Assembly: GCA_030340625.1 (NCBI GenBank)
Contig: JAOPHQ010005144.1
Coordinates: 145,001 to 209,000, forward strand
Length of the DNA: 64,000 nt
Origin: Merluccius polli
Taxonomy: Eukaryota > Chordata > Actinopteri > Gadiformes > Merlucciidae
Reading direction: 5' to 3'
The number at the start of each line of letters is the position of its first letter. Positions within the stretch are counted from its first letter, which is position 1. The notes under the pieces are model-generated. The model did not search any database, was not told where the DNA came from, and worked only from the letters and a program-made list of their open reading frames with translations. The position numbers and the translations under genes were made by a program. This document shows, in pieces, positions 23,732 to 33,547 of this stretch.

Positions 23732-24241
23732 CAGGGGTGCACATAACTTTTTTAGTGAGTTACTCATTTGAGTACCAGGAGATGGTGTTCGGTACGCACT
23801 CCACACGTAGCGTCGTTTCGATAATGATAAAGGCGATTCCACCGCGGGTGGAGTTGTTGACGGGGGGGGGGGGGGTGGCGGGGCGGCGGCGGGGGGGCTT
23901 GGGGGTGGCGGCGGGGGTCCAGTCCGTCACTGCCACGGAGCGAGTAACGGATGTCTCACAGTACGGATGAGCACGGATGTCTCACAGTAACGGACGTTGC
24001 GATCAGCTGATTTTGCGCAGTTCTCCAGTGTGCGCACGGTGCACAGAGCACACAGCGCTGCGGCTCCGTTTGCCTTTTTTTGCAGGTGGGGAAACGCAGA
24101 AGTAGTACAGATACACGTGTAGTTTTATTTTGATGACCTGATGGTGAGTTACGCAAAAGCGCTGTAGTGGCACAAGTGACGTTACGCATCGCTGATTATG
24201 GGCGCGCATGCGTACTTGCGTACCAGTTATGTGCACCCCTG
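23732..24241. mobile_element. nested hAT MITE, 510 bp
   Basis: Ends CAGGGGTGCACATAACT and AGTTATGTGCACCCCTG are exact inverted repeats with a perfect 8-bp duplication CTTATATT (23724-23731 and 24242-24249). It sits inside the 23623-25233 element and is therefore younger. It contains a GC-rich tract 23863-23920. Confidence 0.93.
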
Positions 24242-24535
24242 CTTATATTGAAGGCAACCCATGCTGTATGTATCTATAGTAGCTATATTAGCCTACTATA
24301 GAAATGACTAAGTTAACTACAAATACATAATGAGCCTTCATGATTAAATGTTTATTTTTCCTGCAGTGCATCCTGTAGCAGTGGTTCTCAACCGGTGGGG
24401 CGGGGCGCGGGTTCAAAAAGGAGGCGCGTATTTGCGCCGGACTGTCCGGTTTTTCAGCCCTGTCCGGCGTCCGGCGCAGCATCAAGCCGGGCGCGTATTT
24501 GTCCTCCTTTTTGAGAGCGCAATAGTAACACACCG

Positions 24536-24850
24536 CGCCCCCCCCCCCGTCGGCCGTAGGTCCGCGGTGTGTTACTATTGCGCGCACCACCACCCCCCGC
24601 CGTCGGCCGGAGTGTTACAATCGCGCGCCCCCCCTCCGTCGGCCGTAGGTCCGCGGTGTGTTACTATTGCGCGAACCCACCCGTCGGCCGTAGGTCCGCG
24701 GTGTGTTACTATTGCGCGAACCCACCCGTCAGCCGTAGGTCCGCCCCCCCCCCCCCCCCCCCGTTGGCCGTAGGTCCGCGGTGTGTTACTATTGCGCGCC
24801 CCCCCCCCCCCCCCCGTCGGTCGTAGGTCCGCGGTGTGTCACTATTGCCC
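24536..24850 (+). repeat. GC-rich minisatellite, GGCCGTAGGTCCGCGG family
   Basis: About six copies of a 40-60-bp unit, CCGTCGGCCGTAGGTCCGCG followed by GTGTGTTACTATTGCGCG and a variable C-run. The same unit occurs at 40930-40985, 49309-49730 (opposite strand) and 53477-53541. Unit length varies mainly through the C-run. Confidence 0.95.
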
Positions 24851-25661
24851 GGTCCAAGAAACGTTGAATCCTCTGTTCTCCTCAGTTATTTTTCTCTTTT
24901 TCCCTTTGGGATCCATGGCCCATCACACAGCCGCCGGTTTGTTTACAACAGCCACCTGCCTGGCATCCCGCCTGTCGCAGGCTATGACGTAAATCTTCGT
25001 TGACAGAAATGTTGAAATTTAATATTTATTCTACACATTTTTACAGCATTGAAAAACGTTAATAATGTTTGTGTCATGTTTGTTTTCCTACAGAAACCAT
25101 ATTAAAACAAAAAATATATTTCTCTCCCCCATCTTTTTCCATTTTCAAACATTTTTGAAAAAGCTTCAGGGAGCCACTAGGGCTGCGCTAAAGAGCCGCA
25201 TGCGGCTCCGGAGCCGCGGGTTGCCGACCCCTGCTGTAGGCAAACGGATGGAAAATATAATGTTTTGAAAAGAGTGCCGCGGGGAGAACATCCCACAGCA
25301 TTTATCGATGGGTGGTGATGGTATCAGTCACAAAAAGGCCCATAAAACTACCCCAAAACTTTGTAAAATTCCTTCATACTGCTTGTCCACTGCAATCCAA
25401 GTGTCTCGAAGCCATGACATACACAGTTGACTTAAAACATAATTCAGTACATTTTTGTAGCCTAAATATTAACTGTAGCCTGTTCGCCTGTAGAGGATTA
25501 AAAAACTACACCGGATTTCTCATCAGGATGAGGGTGAGTAGATAATGATTGAACATTGACTTGGGATGAACCATTCCTTTAAAATACCTCTGGTTAGCTG
25601 TGATGAAGCATCAGACTCCTGGTCCTCCTCTGTAGGTGTCCTCTCAACTGGTCTTGGACCT

Positions 25662-25978
25662 TCAAGGAAAAACAAAAAGATGCAATGTTAGAAAAGCTCA
25701 CTTGAAGCACTGAATGTACTAAATCATCCTCTCCATGGAGGATGAGAACACAAGCCATGCCAACATCGACCTGTTTTGTTTTTAACTATAGTAGGGTTGA
25801 TACTCCACCCAAGGACCCCAAAACTGACACAAATAAGACTTCAGACCCCCATTAGATAAAAGCCTTAGATGTTTTACATCTAAACTTTTACAAGTAAATC
25901 AAATTATTCCCCTTCTTGCTGGAAACCGCTGGGAGTGTCCAGACCCCACTTCGAGAACCACTGGTTCAGTGAATGTAC
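25662..25978. other. recombinase-gene intron with a hAT-like end
   Basis: No exon. The segment ending CTTCGAGAACCACTG at 25949-25963 resembles the right terminus of the CAGTGGTTCTCAACC hAT family. A left terminus of that type is seen at 24379 in a different element. The two do not share a target duplication. Confidence 0.45.
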
Positions 25979-26166
25979 CTGATGAGTTGGAGGATAAACT
26001 CGACATCACACCTTCATCTTCACTTCCAGATAGAGAGCCGTCTTCAGGTACTTCCTCTGAATAAACAGCAAAAAATGTTGTGAACCAGCATGACAAACCT
26101 ATGACACATTTAAACCATCACAAATTAAAATGATAAAAAAATAGTGTGTGCAAGGTGAGGTTTTAC

Positions 26167-27374
26167 CAGTTGGATCAATGCTGATCTCGTCCAATGTCAT
26201 GCCTTTAAATTGTGATAGCTCGCCTCTCTCACAGGCCATAAGCAACTTTGCAACTTTGGCAACTTGTAATGTCCCTTCAGGGAGCCGATAATATTGTCGA
26301 TGGACCCTGATGTTGTGACCCATAAAACCTGCGAGGCAGTCCTCCTCATTGTCTTTCAAGTTCAGAACTTGTGACATTGTTGCCATTTGTTTCCTTAATC
26401 TTGTTGATGTCAATGTTTGAGGGTCCTTCACCCCGCATTCATGTGCAATAGCACGGATGGCATCAGATCCTCTGAGGTGACTTTCTGCCTCAGGTCTACC
26501 AAACAAATACACATTCTCAGGTGGCACAGCACATTGTCGTCGATAAGTCACCAGCATCTGTATGGAGGACACCATGTCTGGGCTGAGTAAGACAGGGACC
26601 TTTTTGTCCCGCTTACCTTTGATTTCCACACGCTCAAAGTATTTGCAGAGCTTCTTTTCCACGTCAGTCAAGGCAAGGTCAAGATCTGGATTACTGGCAA
26701 AGGTGTTTCTCAACAGGAAGTCAGTCAGGGACATCTTTGAAACTTCTCCCTCTCTCCTACGATTGAAGACGATTACTTCACAAAGCGTTAGTTTAGCAAG
26801 ACTTAACCAGTTCCTCTTATTTGGTGCAGTTTCAAGATTGGATCGATACTTGGGCCTTTCTGTGTCAATATGGTTGTGCAGTCTCACAACATCTTCACAG
26901 TAGGGGATAAGAAGAGGTTTATTCCATTTCGACTCTCTGAGGTTCCTCAGTGCATGCGAAGACACCCACTCATCCCATTTATTCTCTTTCAATGTCCAGC
27001 TAGTCCCAATTTTGGCATATGGTTTAAAACAGTACAAACAGTAGTGCCTCTTATTGTACACTCTACCACCATTGGTTTTCTTTTTCAGCCTCAAGACGTC
27101 TGTCACTGGAGGATTTTGATAACTCACAATCTGCCATGGATTGGGAAGAGGAAGATGTGCCCCGTCTGCATTTAACAGGCTTACCACGACCTTTCTTCAA
27201 GCGTAGAACATCCAAGTTATTTAATGAACTGTAGTTTCTTGGAGACTGGAGCAGTTTGAGTTCTTCCTCCAATACGTCTGATTCTGGTGTAGAACTAGGC
27301 ACATACTCATCCTCACTTATTTCACTGCTTGTCATTGATTTATAGTCAGAGTTCCCAAGCATTTCCTTTGTAAG
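26167..27374 (-). pseudogene. core exon of the Crypton-like recombinase gene
   Basis: The exon runs from an acceptor at 27375-27376 to a GTAAAA donor at 26165-26166. First part: an acidic region (SSEISEDEYVPSSTPESDVL). After a frame change it encodes RVYNKRHYCLYCFKPYAKIG (a zinc-finger half), then jumps to ENKWDEWVSSHALRNL and SKWNKPLLIPYCEDVVRLH, VIVFNRRREGE, KVPVLLSP, LRGSDAIRAIAHECG, TSTRLRKQMATMSQVLNL and FMGHNIRVHRQYYRLPE. The R...H-x-x-R...Y arrangement near the end fits a tyrosine recombinase active site. From memory, relatives have about 200 more residues between the zinc-finger half and the ENKWDEW block. The deletion keeps the frame open. Confidence 0.7.
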
Positions 27375-27778
27375 CTAGAAAATGAAAGTCAGATGGGACT
27401 CAATTAGTTTTTAAAGAATATTTCCCACTTAAATTTTCCAATTACGCCTTTCCCATCAACAATAATATAGTTCATAATTTTGTCAACCGATATCAAGATT
27501 CACACTGGTTTGTATGCAAACTTACAAAGACACTCTCAGTTCTCTTCAGTTTAGGAACATCTGGGTCTGAAGGGCACTGGTCCGTTTCCTGAAAGTCACC
27601 CAAAACATACACTCAAATACAATTTCCAATTAAAGAATAATCCATTTTTACATTGTGATAAGATCTATAGCTTATAAATACAATAACAACTATTAATACA
27701 AATTGAGCTTTCGCTGTTACAAAGAAAAATAAACTATAGTAAGTAAGAAATGGAGAACCAGCTGTGTAACAACCAAAA

Positions 27779-28062
27779 AGCCTGTGAAAGTATTCAGACC
27801 CTCTTCAATTTTCACTATTTCTTATATTTCAGCCTTGTGTCAAAGTAAAAAAAAATGTCCTCATGAATCTCCACTCAGTACCTCACGAGGCCAGGCCAAA
27901 CCCAGAATTTTAGATTTTTTTGCAAAATTAATTAAAAAAGAAAATCTGAAATATCACATGAACATAAGTATTCAGACCCTTTGCTGTCACACTCATGTAG
28001 GTCATTTAGGTGCCGTCCATTTAGTTTGAAAAATGTAAGAGCGTCTGAATACTTTCATTAGT
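27779..28062. mobile_element. degenerate Tc1-like MITE
   Basis: GTGAAAGTATTCAGACCCT at the left and GCGTCTGAATACTTTCA at the right are approximate inverted repeats of the kind seen in fish Tc1/mariner elements. Between them is a short AT-rich remnant that repeats AAGTATTCAGACCCT (27967). No transposase. Confidence 0.65.
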
Positions 28063-28562
28063 TTTTTTTTTGTCAAAAAATCCTAACTATCCCTTTAATA
28101 ATTTAAAAATAATTTCAAACAAATAAATGCTCTCTCTCCCTCGCTATCAGCTGGCTCTTTTCTCAACACTGTTCATTTCTCATGTTTAAACACACAAGAA
28201 CCAATGTAATTGTCATTCAATGTGACAATATGTCACTGAATTTCTGATCAATATCAAATGAATTTCACATAATAATGTGACACAATTGAACATGTTTAAC
28301 TGTCCAACCGGGTGCGCTACTACATTTTTTTTTAACTTGCTAGCTCCAGCAGTATAACCTAAATAAGTAAGCGTACAGCCCTGATTAGTGTTCACCGCCA
28401 AATACGTTTTCTCTCTTTCTGTCCCAATTTGAGTACCTGCTTGCATCTGTGGCATCACTCTTTATGTGCGACATCCCCTGCACTTACCTCCTCTCGTATG
28501 TCTGGCTCGTCCGTCGTCTCTCCCTCCTCCTGATCTTCTGACTTTTCAGGGGGGGTCTGGCC

Positions 28563-29584
28563 CTGCAAATGAGGTCAGCACATGCAAAATACCAGTCAGC
28601 CCTGACATAATTAAGCATGTATGCCTGAAAAATATCTCGTGCTCAGACTCAGGTTAGCCAGAATATGCCAGGTTTTGGCCATCAAGTGTAATTGACAGGC
28701 ATATGAATCAATGGCCAAAATGTCCAGCAGGAAATATGCCAAATAAATAAATAACAATGAATTAATAGTAGCCGATGTTAAATAGCCTAATATTGTGTGA
28801 GCTGTAAGATATGTTGCAAATATTAAAGGTTTTACCAAACGATCTATCAATCTGACCACACATTTAACACAGCAGGAAAGTGCGATGAAACAGCACTGTG
28901 ATTATGGTAGTGTATTTACAGTCTGAAGCCCAGTGTATTTACAGCTAGTCTGAAGCGCTCCTGTAGATTAATTCAACCAAGTAATATGAACTCAGAGGCA
29001 CAATGTTTTCGTCGCATACTGGTAAGTATTTTCTCAATAATGGCTGAATATTTAGATGATTTTGAGGATACGGAAGATGACTTCGAATACGGTGGTCAGC
29101 CATGTGACTGACACATGTGACTGCTACTTTTACAAACATGTCTGCTTCCTTGAAGTAAACAAACCCATCAGTGTAAGTTTGAATAGCCATCTGAAGTTGT
29201 CTGAAAAAAATTGCAGTTTTGTGAGATGTAAATAGCCTAAACAGCCTAAGATCCGTCCACTCCCACTAAAAGCAGCAATGGCAATGCGGGGACAGAGGGA
29301 ACTACTGCATAATAGGTGCAATTCAAAAAAAATCTTCAGATTCATTCATTTAAACCTTGAATTAAAAAAAAAGGCTACTTGTTATACTGTATATTATTGT
29401 TGAATGCTAACTAAGGTCGCAAAGTTTGTGACAAGTTCATTCTGCTGAATATTTTTAATAAAATAGCCTACATTTGTTGGATCATAGCATTTGTGTTTTC
29501 ATTATATTACTGTTTAAAGACTATTAAATTGCTATTTAAAATATGACTTGTAGGTACTGGAATATTTCCAGGCCTCCATCTCAC
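28563..29584. other. recombinase-gene intron 1
   Basis: No coding exon recognised between the two minus-strand exons. AT-rich, no defined element. Confidence 0.45.
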
Positions 29585-30446
29585 CTCACTGTTATTCTCC
29601 TTGGCAATGTGCAGGTCCATATTAATGGTGGTAGTGGTAGTCTCCTCTGGGTTAGGGTCAGGGTTAGGCAAATCCACCTTGAGATGCCGAGACAGACCAG
29701 GGGCTGTGGACCCCAGCCTGTGCTGCTTATGGTGGTCCACAGCATCCATCTAGATGAAAGAGTGGAAGAGGAGAGGATGACAGGAGGAGAGGAAGCAAGG
29801 AGAGGAGACAAGTGAGCAGTCATACTGGAGATAAACCCTTTAGTTCAGTTTGTGGAAATTAGTTAATTAGTTAATTTAGTTATTAATAAAAAATATATTT
29901 TAAGATACTTAGCTAATTAGACTCAATCACTACATAGAGTAAATGTCTGCTTTGAGTCTGTTCATAACAGTTCTCTAAAAGTTCTGTATTGTTTGAAAAA
30001 TTGCTCGTACTTCATCTCAATTACAGATTTTGTTGACGAGAGAAACGTGAAACCTATAGTCCGTTTCATCCTGTCGGCTGTTGTATGTGTGGAGCTCAGC
30101 CTCACCTCCTACAGACAGAGCAGAGGAGAGACGGAGCTCGCAGCAAAACTCCCATTTTAGTTCGCATAGAATAATTTTTAATAGCATCAGTCTAGTCTCT
30201 TCTATAGTTATTACCTAAAACACTTTGCAGGGATTGCTCTGTAAATAAATTGAAAATATAACTAATGGTCCATATAAAGTGTTAACTAGGGCTGCCCCCT
30301 AATAGTCGGCTTAGTCGAATATGTTTTCATTAGTCGAGCAAAAAGTAAAACATAAAAATAAGAAGGCACGAGCATCGCAAACCGAATACATCAGTGGTCG
30401 CAACAAGCCCTGATTTAACTCATCGCTGCAGAAATACTGACCAATA

Positions 30447-30612
30447 CACCTGGGCAGGTAAACACCTGGGCAGGTAGACACCTGGGCAGGTAAACACCTG
30501 GGCAGGTAGACACCTGGGCAGGTAGACACCTGGGTAGGTATACACCTGGGCAGGTAGACACCTGGGTAGGTATACACCTGGGCAGGTAGACACCTGGGCA
30601 GGTAGACACCGC
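30447..30612 (+). repeat. 16-bp minisatellite
   Basis: About ten copies of ACACCTGGGCAGGTAG with A/T and G/T variants. Each unit is a partial palindrome (CCTGGGCAGG), so the array could form short hairpins. Confidence 0.95.
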
Positions 30613-30961
30613 TAGACACACGGGACTCATACCGGTGATCGCGGCTTTAGTTCCCCGTATCTGATCGCTGTAATTCGGAGCGTGAATATCGGTTGAATAT
30701 CTTATCTTTCTAACTTTAAAAAACACTTTAGTATTTTTTAAAACAATAGTCGCACATCCCTCGTAACTACGCCGTGAAGGTGAACCCTCCCGGACTCCGC
30801 TATAGGCCTTTTTCACAGAAGACATTTTGACTCGTCATCGTAGGAAAAGCACAGGTGTAAATAATCAAATGAATGATGGCTGAATTCCATTTAGCTGCTT
30901 TAGTTTCAGGGTGCTGCGTTCTGCATGATGGCTCACTGTCACAGCTTACTGGGACAGAGCC

Positions 30962-31065
30962 ATCGTTAATGTTATTAGTAACATACATAATATACGTAGA
31001 CGCCTCATAGCCTGACGCTGCCTGTTGGAGCTGACGTATCAGTGCGGCCGCCATCTTGGATGGGT
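30962..31065 (+). repeat. partial copy of the 9930-10380 hAT-like family
   Basis: The stretch from ACATAATATACGTAGACGCC through CTGCCTGTTGGAGCTGACGT to GCGGCCGCCATCTTG matches the left part of the MITE in gtsf1 intron 1 with a few substitutions. The right end is missing. Confidence 0.75.
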
Positions 31066-31196
31066 GATTAGTAACACGTGCTTTTCCCACTATGACAAGT
31101 CAAAATGTCTGCTGTGAAAAAGGCCTATTAACATGAACCGCTCCGCCGAAGTTGCCGTACATCCACACGCACCGGACAACAAAATATAAACATGTT

Positions 31197-33541
31197 TGGT
31201 AACACTCCATAATAAGGGTCCTTAATAAATAGCAAACTAGTCATTAACTAACCCTTTGTTAATCGTTACTAAAATATCTATTTGCCACAAGTTAATGGTT
31301 TTTTAATCATTAATTAAATATTAGTTATTCCATAATAAGGGTCCTTAATAAATAGCAAACTAGTCATTAACTAACCCTTTGTTAATTGTTACTAAAATAT
31401 CTATTTGCCACAAGTTAATGGTTTTTTAATCATTAATTAAATATTAGTTATTTGTGTATAATCTGTTTGTTAATGTTTTAACAAACAAAAAACAATCTAT
31501 TAACAAATACTGTATTAATAGTGTTTTAATAGTTAACTAAATGTATTCTTGGCACTAATTAACAGTTATTTTTACATAATTAGAATGTTAAATGCTTATT
31601 TACAAACTATATGTTAATATAGAAGTTAATGACATATTAGTATTTAACTAATTGTTACTAAACTGTTTCTGCCTATCCCAATTGTTATTAAACTGTGTTT
31701 CTGCCCATCCCAATATGAACCACTTCTCATAGGACCCTTAATAAAGTTGGTTACGCTTAATTAATATATTAGTAATATATAACTATCAGTATGGGGACCC
31801 TTATAATAAAGTTGGTTAACCATAATTAATACATTAGTAATATATAACCATCAGTATTGGGGACCCTTATAATAAAGTTGGTTAACCATAATTAATATAT
31901 TAGTAATATATAACTATCAGTATTGGGACCCTTATAATAAAGTTGGTTAACCATTATTAATGCATTAGTAATTTATAACTATCAGTATGGGGGGACCCTT
32001 ATAATAAAGTTGGAACAGTAATCATTAATTATTTACAAATATTTCTTATAACATGTATTGAAGATAGAAAATATTTTACACTGGGTCTCTCACACTGGAA
32101 ATGAATGATCTCAGCACACACTGTTGGGAAGGGGGATGAACACACTTTATTTATAAAGTTAAAGAACTCTCCAATCTCTTGTTGCTCTTATTGCTTATAG
32201 AACGTGCTGCTTCTTTCGCGCTGTTTGGCTAGGTGCGTTGCTAAAAGGTGTCGCGTAGGAAACATATTCCGGCGGCAATTAGTTCCGCCCCAATGCCATT
32301 CTAAACAGGAACAAAAAAAACGGGATGGTAACAAATTAAACAAACTATACCAGGAAAGTACATGGTAACCATATACTTTCCTGGTATAGTTTGTTTAATT
32401 TGTTAACCTCCCGGTTAACAAATTAAACACAGTAGGAACAAAAAAAAAACGGGAGGTAACATCCCGTTTTTTTGTTCCTACTGTTTAGAATGGCATTGGG
32501 GCGGAACTAATTGCCGCCGGAATATGTTTCCTACGCGACACCTTTTAGCAACGCACCTAGCCAAACAGCGCGAAAGAAGCAGCACGTTCTATAAGCAATA
32601 AGAGCAACAAGAGATTGGAGAGTTCTTTAACTTTATAAATAAAGTGTGTTCATCCCCCTTCCCAACAGTGTGTGCTGAGATCATTCATTTCCAGTGTGAG
32701 AGACCCAGTGTAAAATATTTTCTATCTTCAATACATGTTATAAGAAATATTTGTAAATAATTAATGATTACTGTTCCAACTTTATTATAAGGGTCCCCCC
32801 ATACTGATAGTTATAAATTACTAATGCATTAATAATGGTTAACCAACTTTATTATAAGGGTCCCAATACTGATAGTTATATATTACTAATATATTAATTA
32901 TGGTTAACCAACTTTATTATAAGGGTCCCCAATACTGATGGTTATATATTACTAATGTATTAATTATGGTTAACCAACTTTATTATAAGGGTCCCCAATA
33001 CTGATGGTTATACTGTATATTACTAATGTATTAATTATGGTTAACCAACTTTATTATAAGGGTCCCCATACTGATAGTTATATATTACTAATATATTAAT
33101 TAAGCGTAACCAACTTTATTAAGGGTCCTATGAGAAGTGGTTCATATTGGGATGGGCAGAAACACAGTTTAATAACAATTGGGATAGGCAGAAACAGTTT
33201 AGTAACAATTAGTTAAATACTAATATGTCATTAACTTCTATATTAACATATAGTTTGTAAATAAGCATTTAACATTCTAATTATGTAATAAATAACTGTT
33301 AATTAGTGCCAAGAATACATTTAGTTAACTATTAAAACACTATTAATACAGTATTTGTTAACAGATTGTTTTTTGTTTGTTAAAACATTAACAAACAAAT
33401 TATACACAAATAACTAATATTTAATTAATGATTAAAAAACCATTAACTTGTGGCAAATAGATATTTTAGTAACAATTAACAAAGGGTTAGTTAATGACTA
33501 GTTTGCTATTTATTAAGGACCCTTATTATGGAGTGTTACCA
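31197..33541. mobile_element. 2.3-kb foldback palindrome
   Basis: Two arms of about 1.1 kb, from TGGTAACACTCCATAATAAG to its reverse complement at 33541, are nearly perfect inverted repeats around a centre near 32,370-32,410. CATGTT flanks both ends (31191-31196 and 33542-33547), a possible 6-bp target duplication. Each arm carries four to five copies of a roughly 65-bp direct repeat containing GACCCTTATAATAAAGTTGG. The left arm has an extra tandem copy of its outermost 124 bp. The centre has smaller nested hairpins around ACTATACCAGGAAAGTA. No protein is encoded. Confidence 0.92.
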
Positions 33542-33547
33542 CATGTT

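Larger units (their letters stand above)
23623..25233. mobile_element. hAT element, 1.6 kb, abutting a splice acceptor
   Basis: The inverted ends are CAGGGGTCGGCAACC and GGTTGCCGACCCCTG, with a perfect 8-bp duplication CTGTAGGC (23615-23622 and 25234-25241). The duplication includes the minus-strand splice acceptor of the recombinase exon at 23555-23614, so the element replaces the polypyrimidine tract. Nested inside are a second hAT element (23732-24241) and a GC-rich minisatellite (24536-24850). No transposase recognised. Confidence 0.93.
19734..29749 (-). pseudogene. Crypton-like tyrosine recombinase gene, 9 exons, broken
   Basis: Minus-strand exons with GT-AG borders and matching phases: 29585-29749 (ATG start, MDAVDHHKQHRLG), 28488-28562, 27526-27588, 26167-27374, 25979-26056, 25588-25659, 23555-23614, 20506-22647 and 19734-19958. 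The large fourth exon holds the recombinase core (R, then GHNIRVHRQYY). Exons 6-8 encode repeats of the type KGGSRPVRKTKPIKRTPTED / QESDTSSQP. The last exon encodes a SANT-like tail. I recognise this as an abundant fish family of putative Crypton-type tyrosine recombinases. Breaks seen: a frame change in exon 4 (about 27060-27130), a Harbinger insertion inside exon 8, a frame change in the last exon, and an apparent in-frame loss of the zinc-finger region. The gene lies antisense within a prkdc-relic intron. Family assignment is inference; exon structure is read directly. Confidence 0.72.
29750..31190. other. upstream of the recombinase gene, repeats only
   Basis: A hAT-like left end TAGGGCTGCCCCCTAATAGTCG at 30288 and a related right end AATAGTCGCACATCCCT near 30737-30760 bracket a degenerate element containing a 16-bp minisatellite. 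A partial copy of the 9930-10380 family lies at 30962-31065. No gene seen. Confidence 0.5.

Noticed and set aside
24379..25963. A single hAT element from CAGTGGTTCTCAACC (24379) to GAGAACCACTG (25963)
   Set aside because: It would cross the well-supported 23623-25233 element, and the 8-bp flanks do not match.
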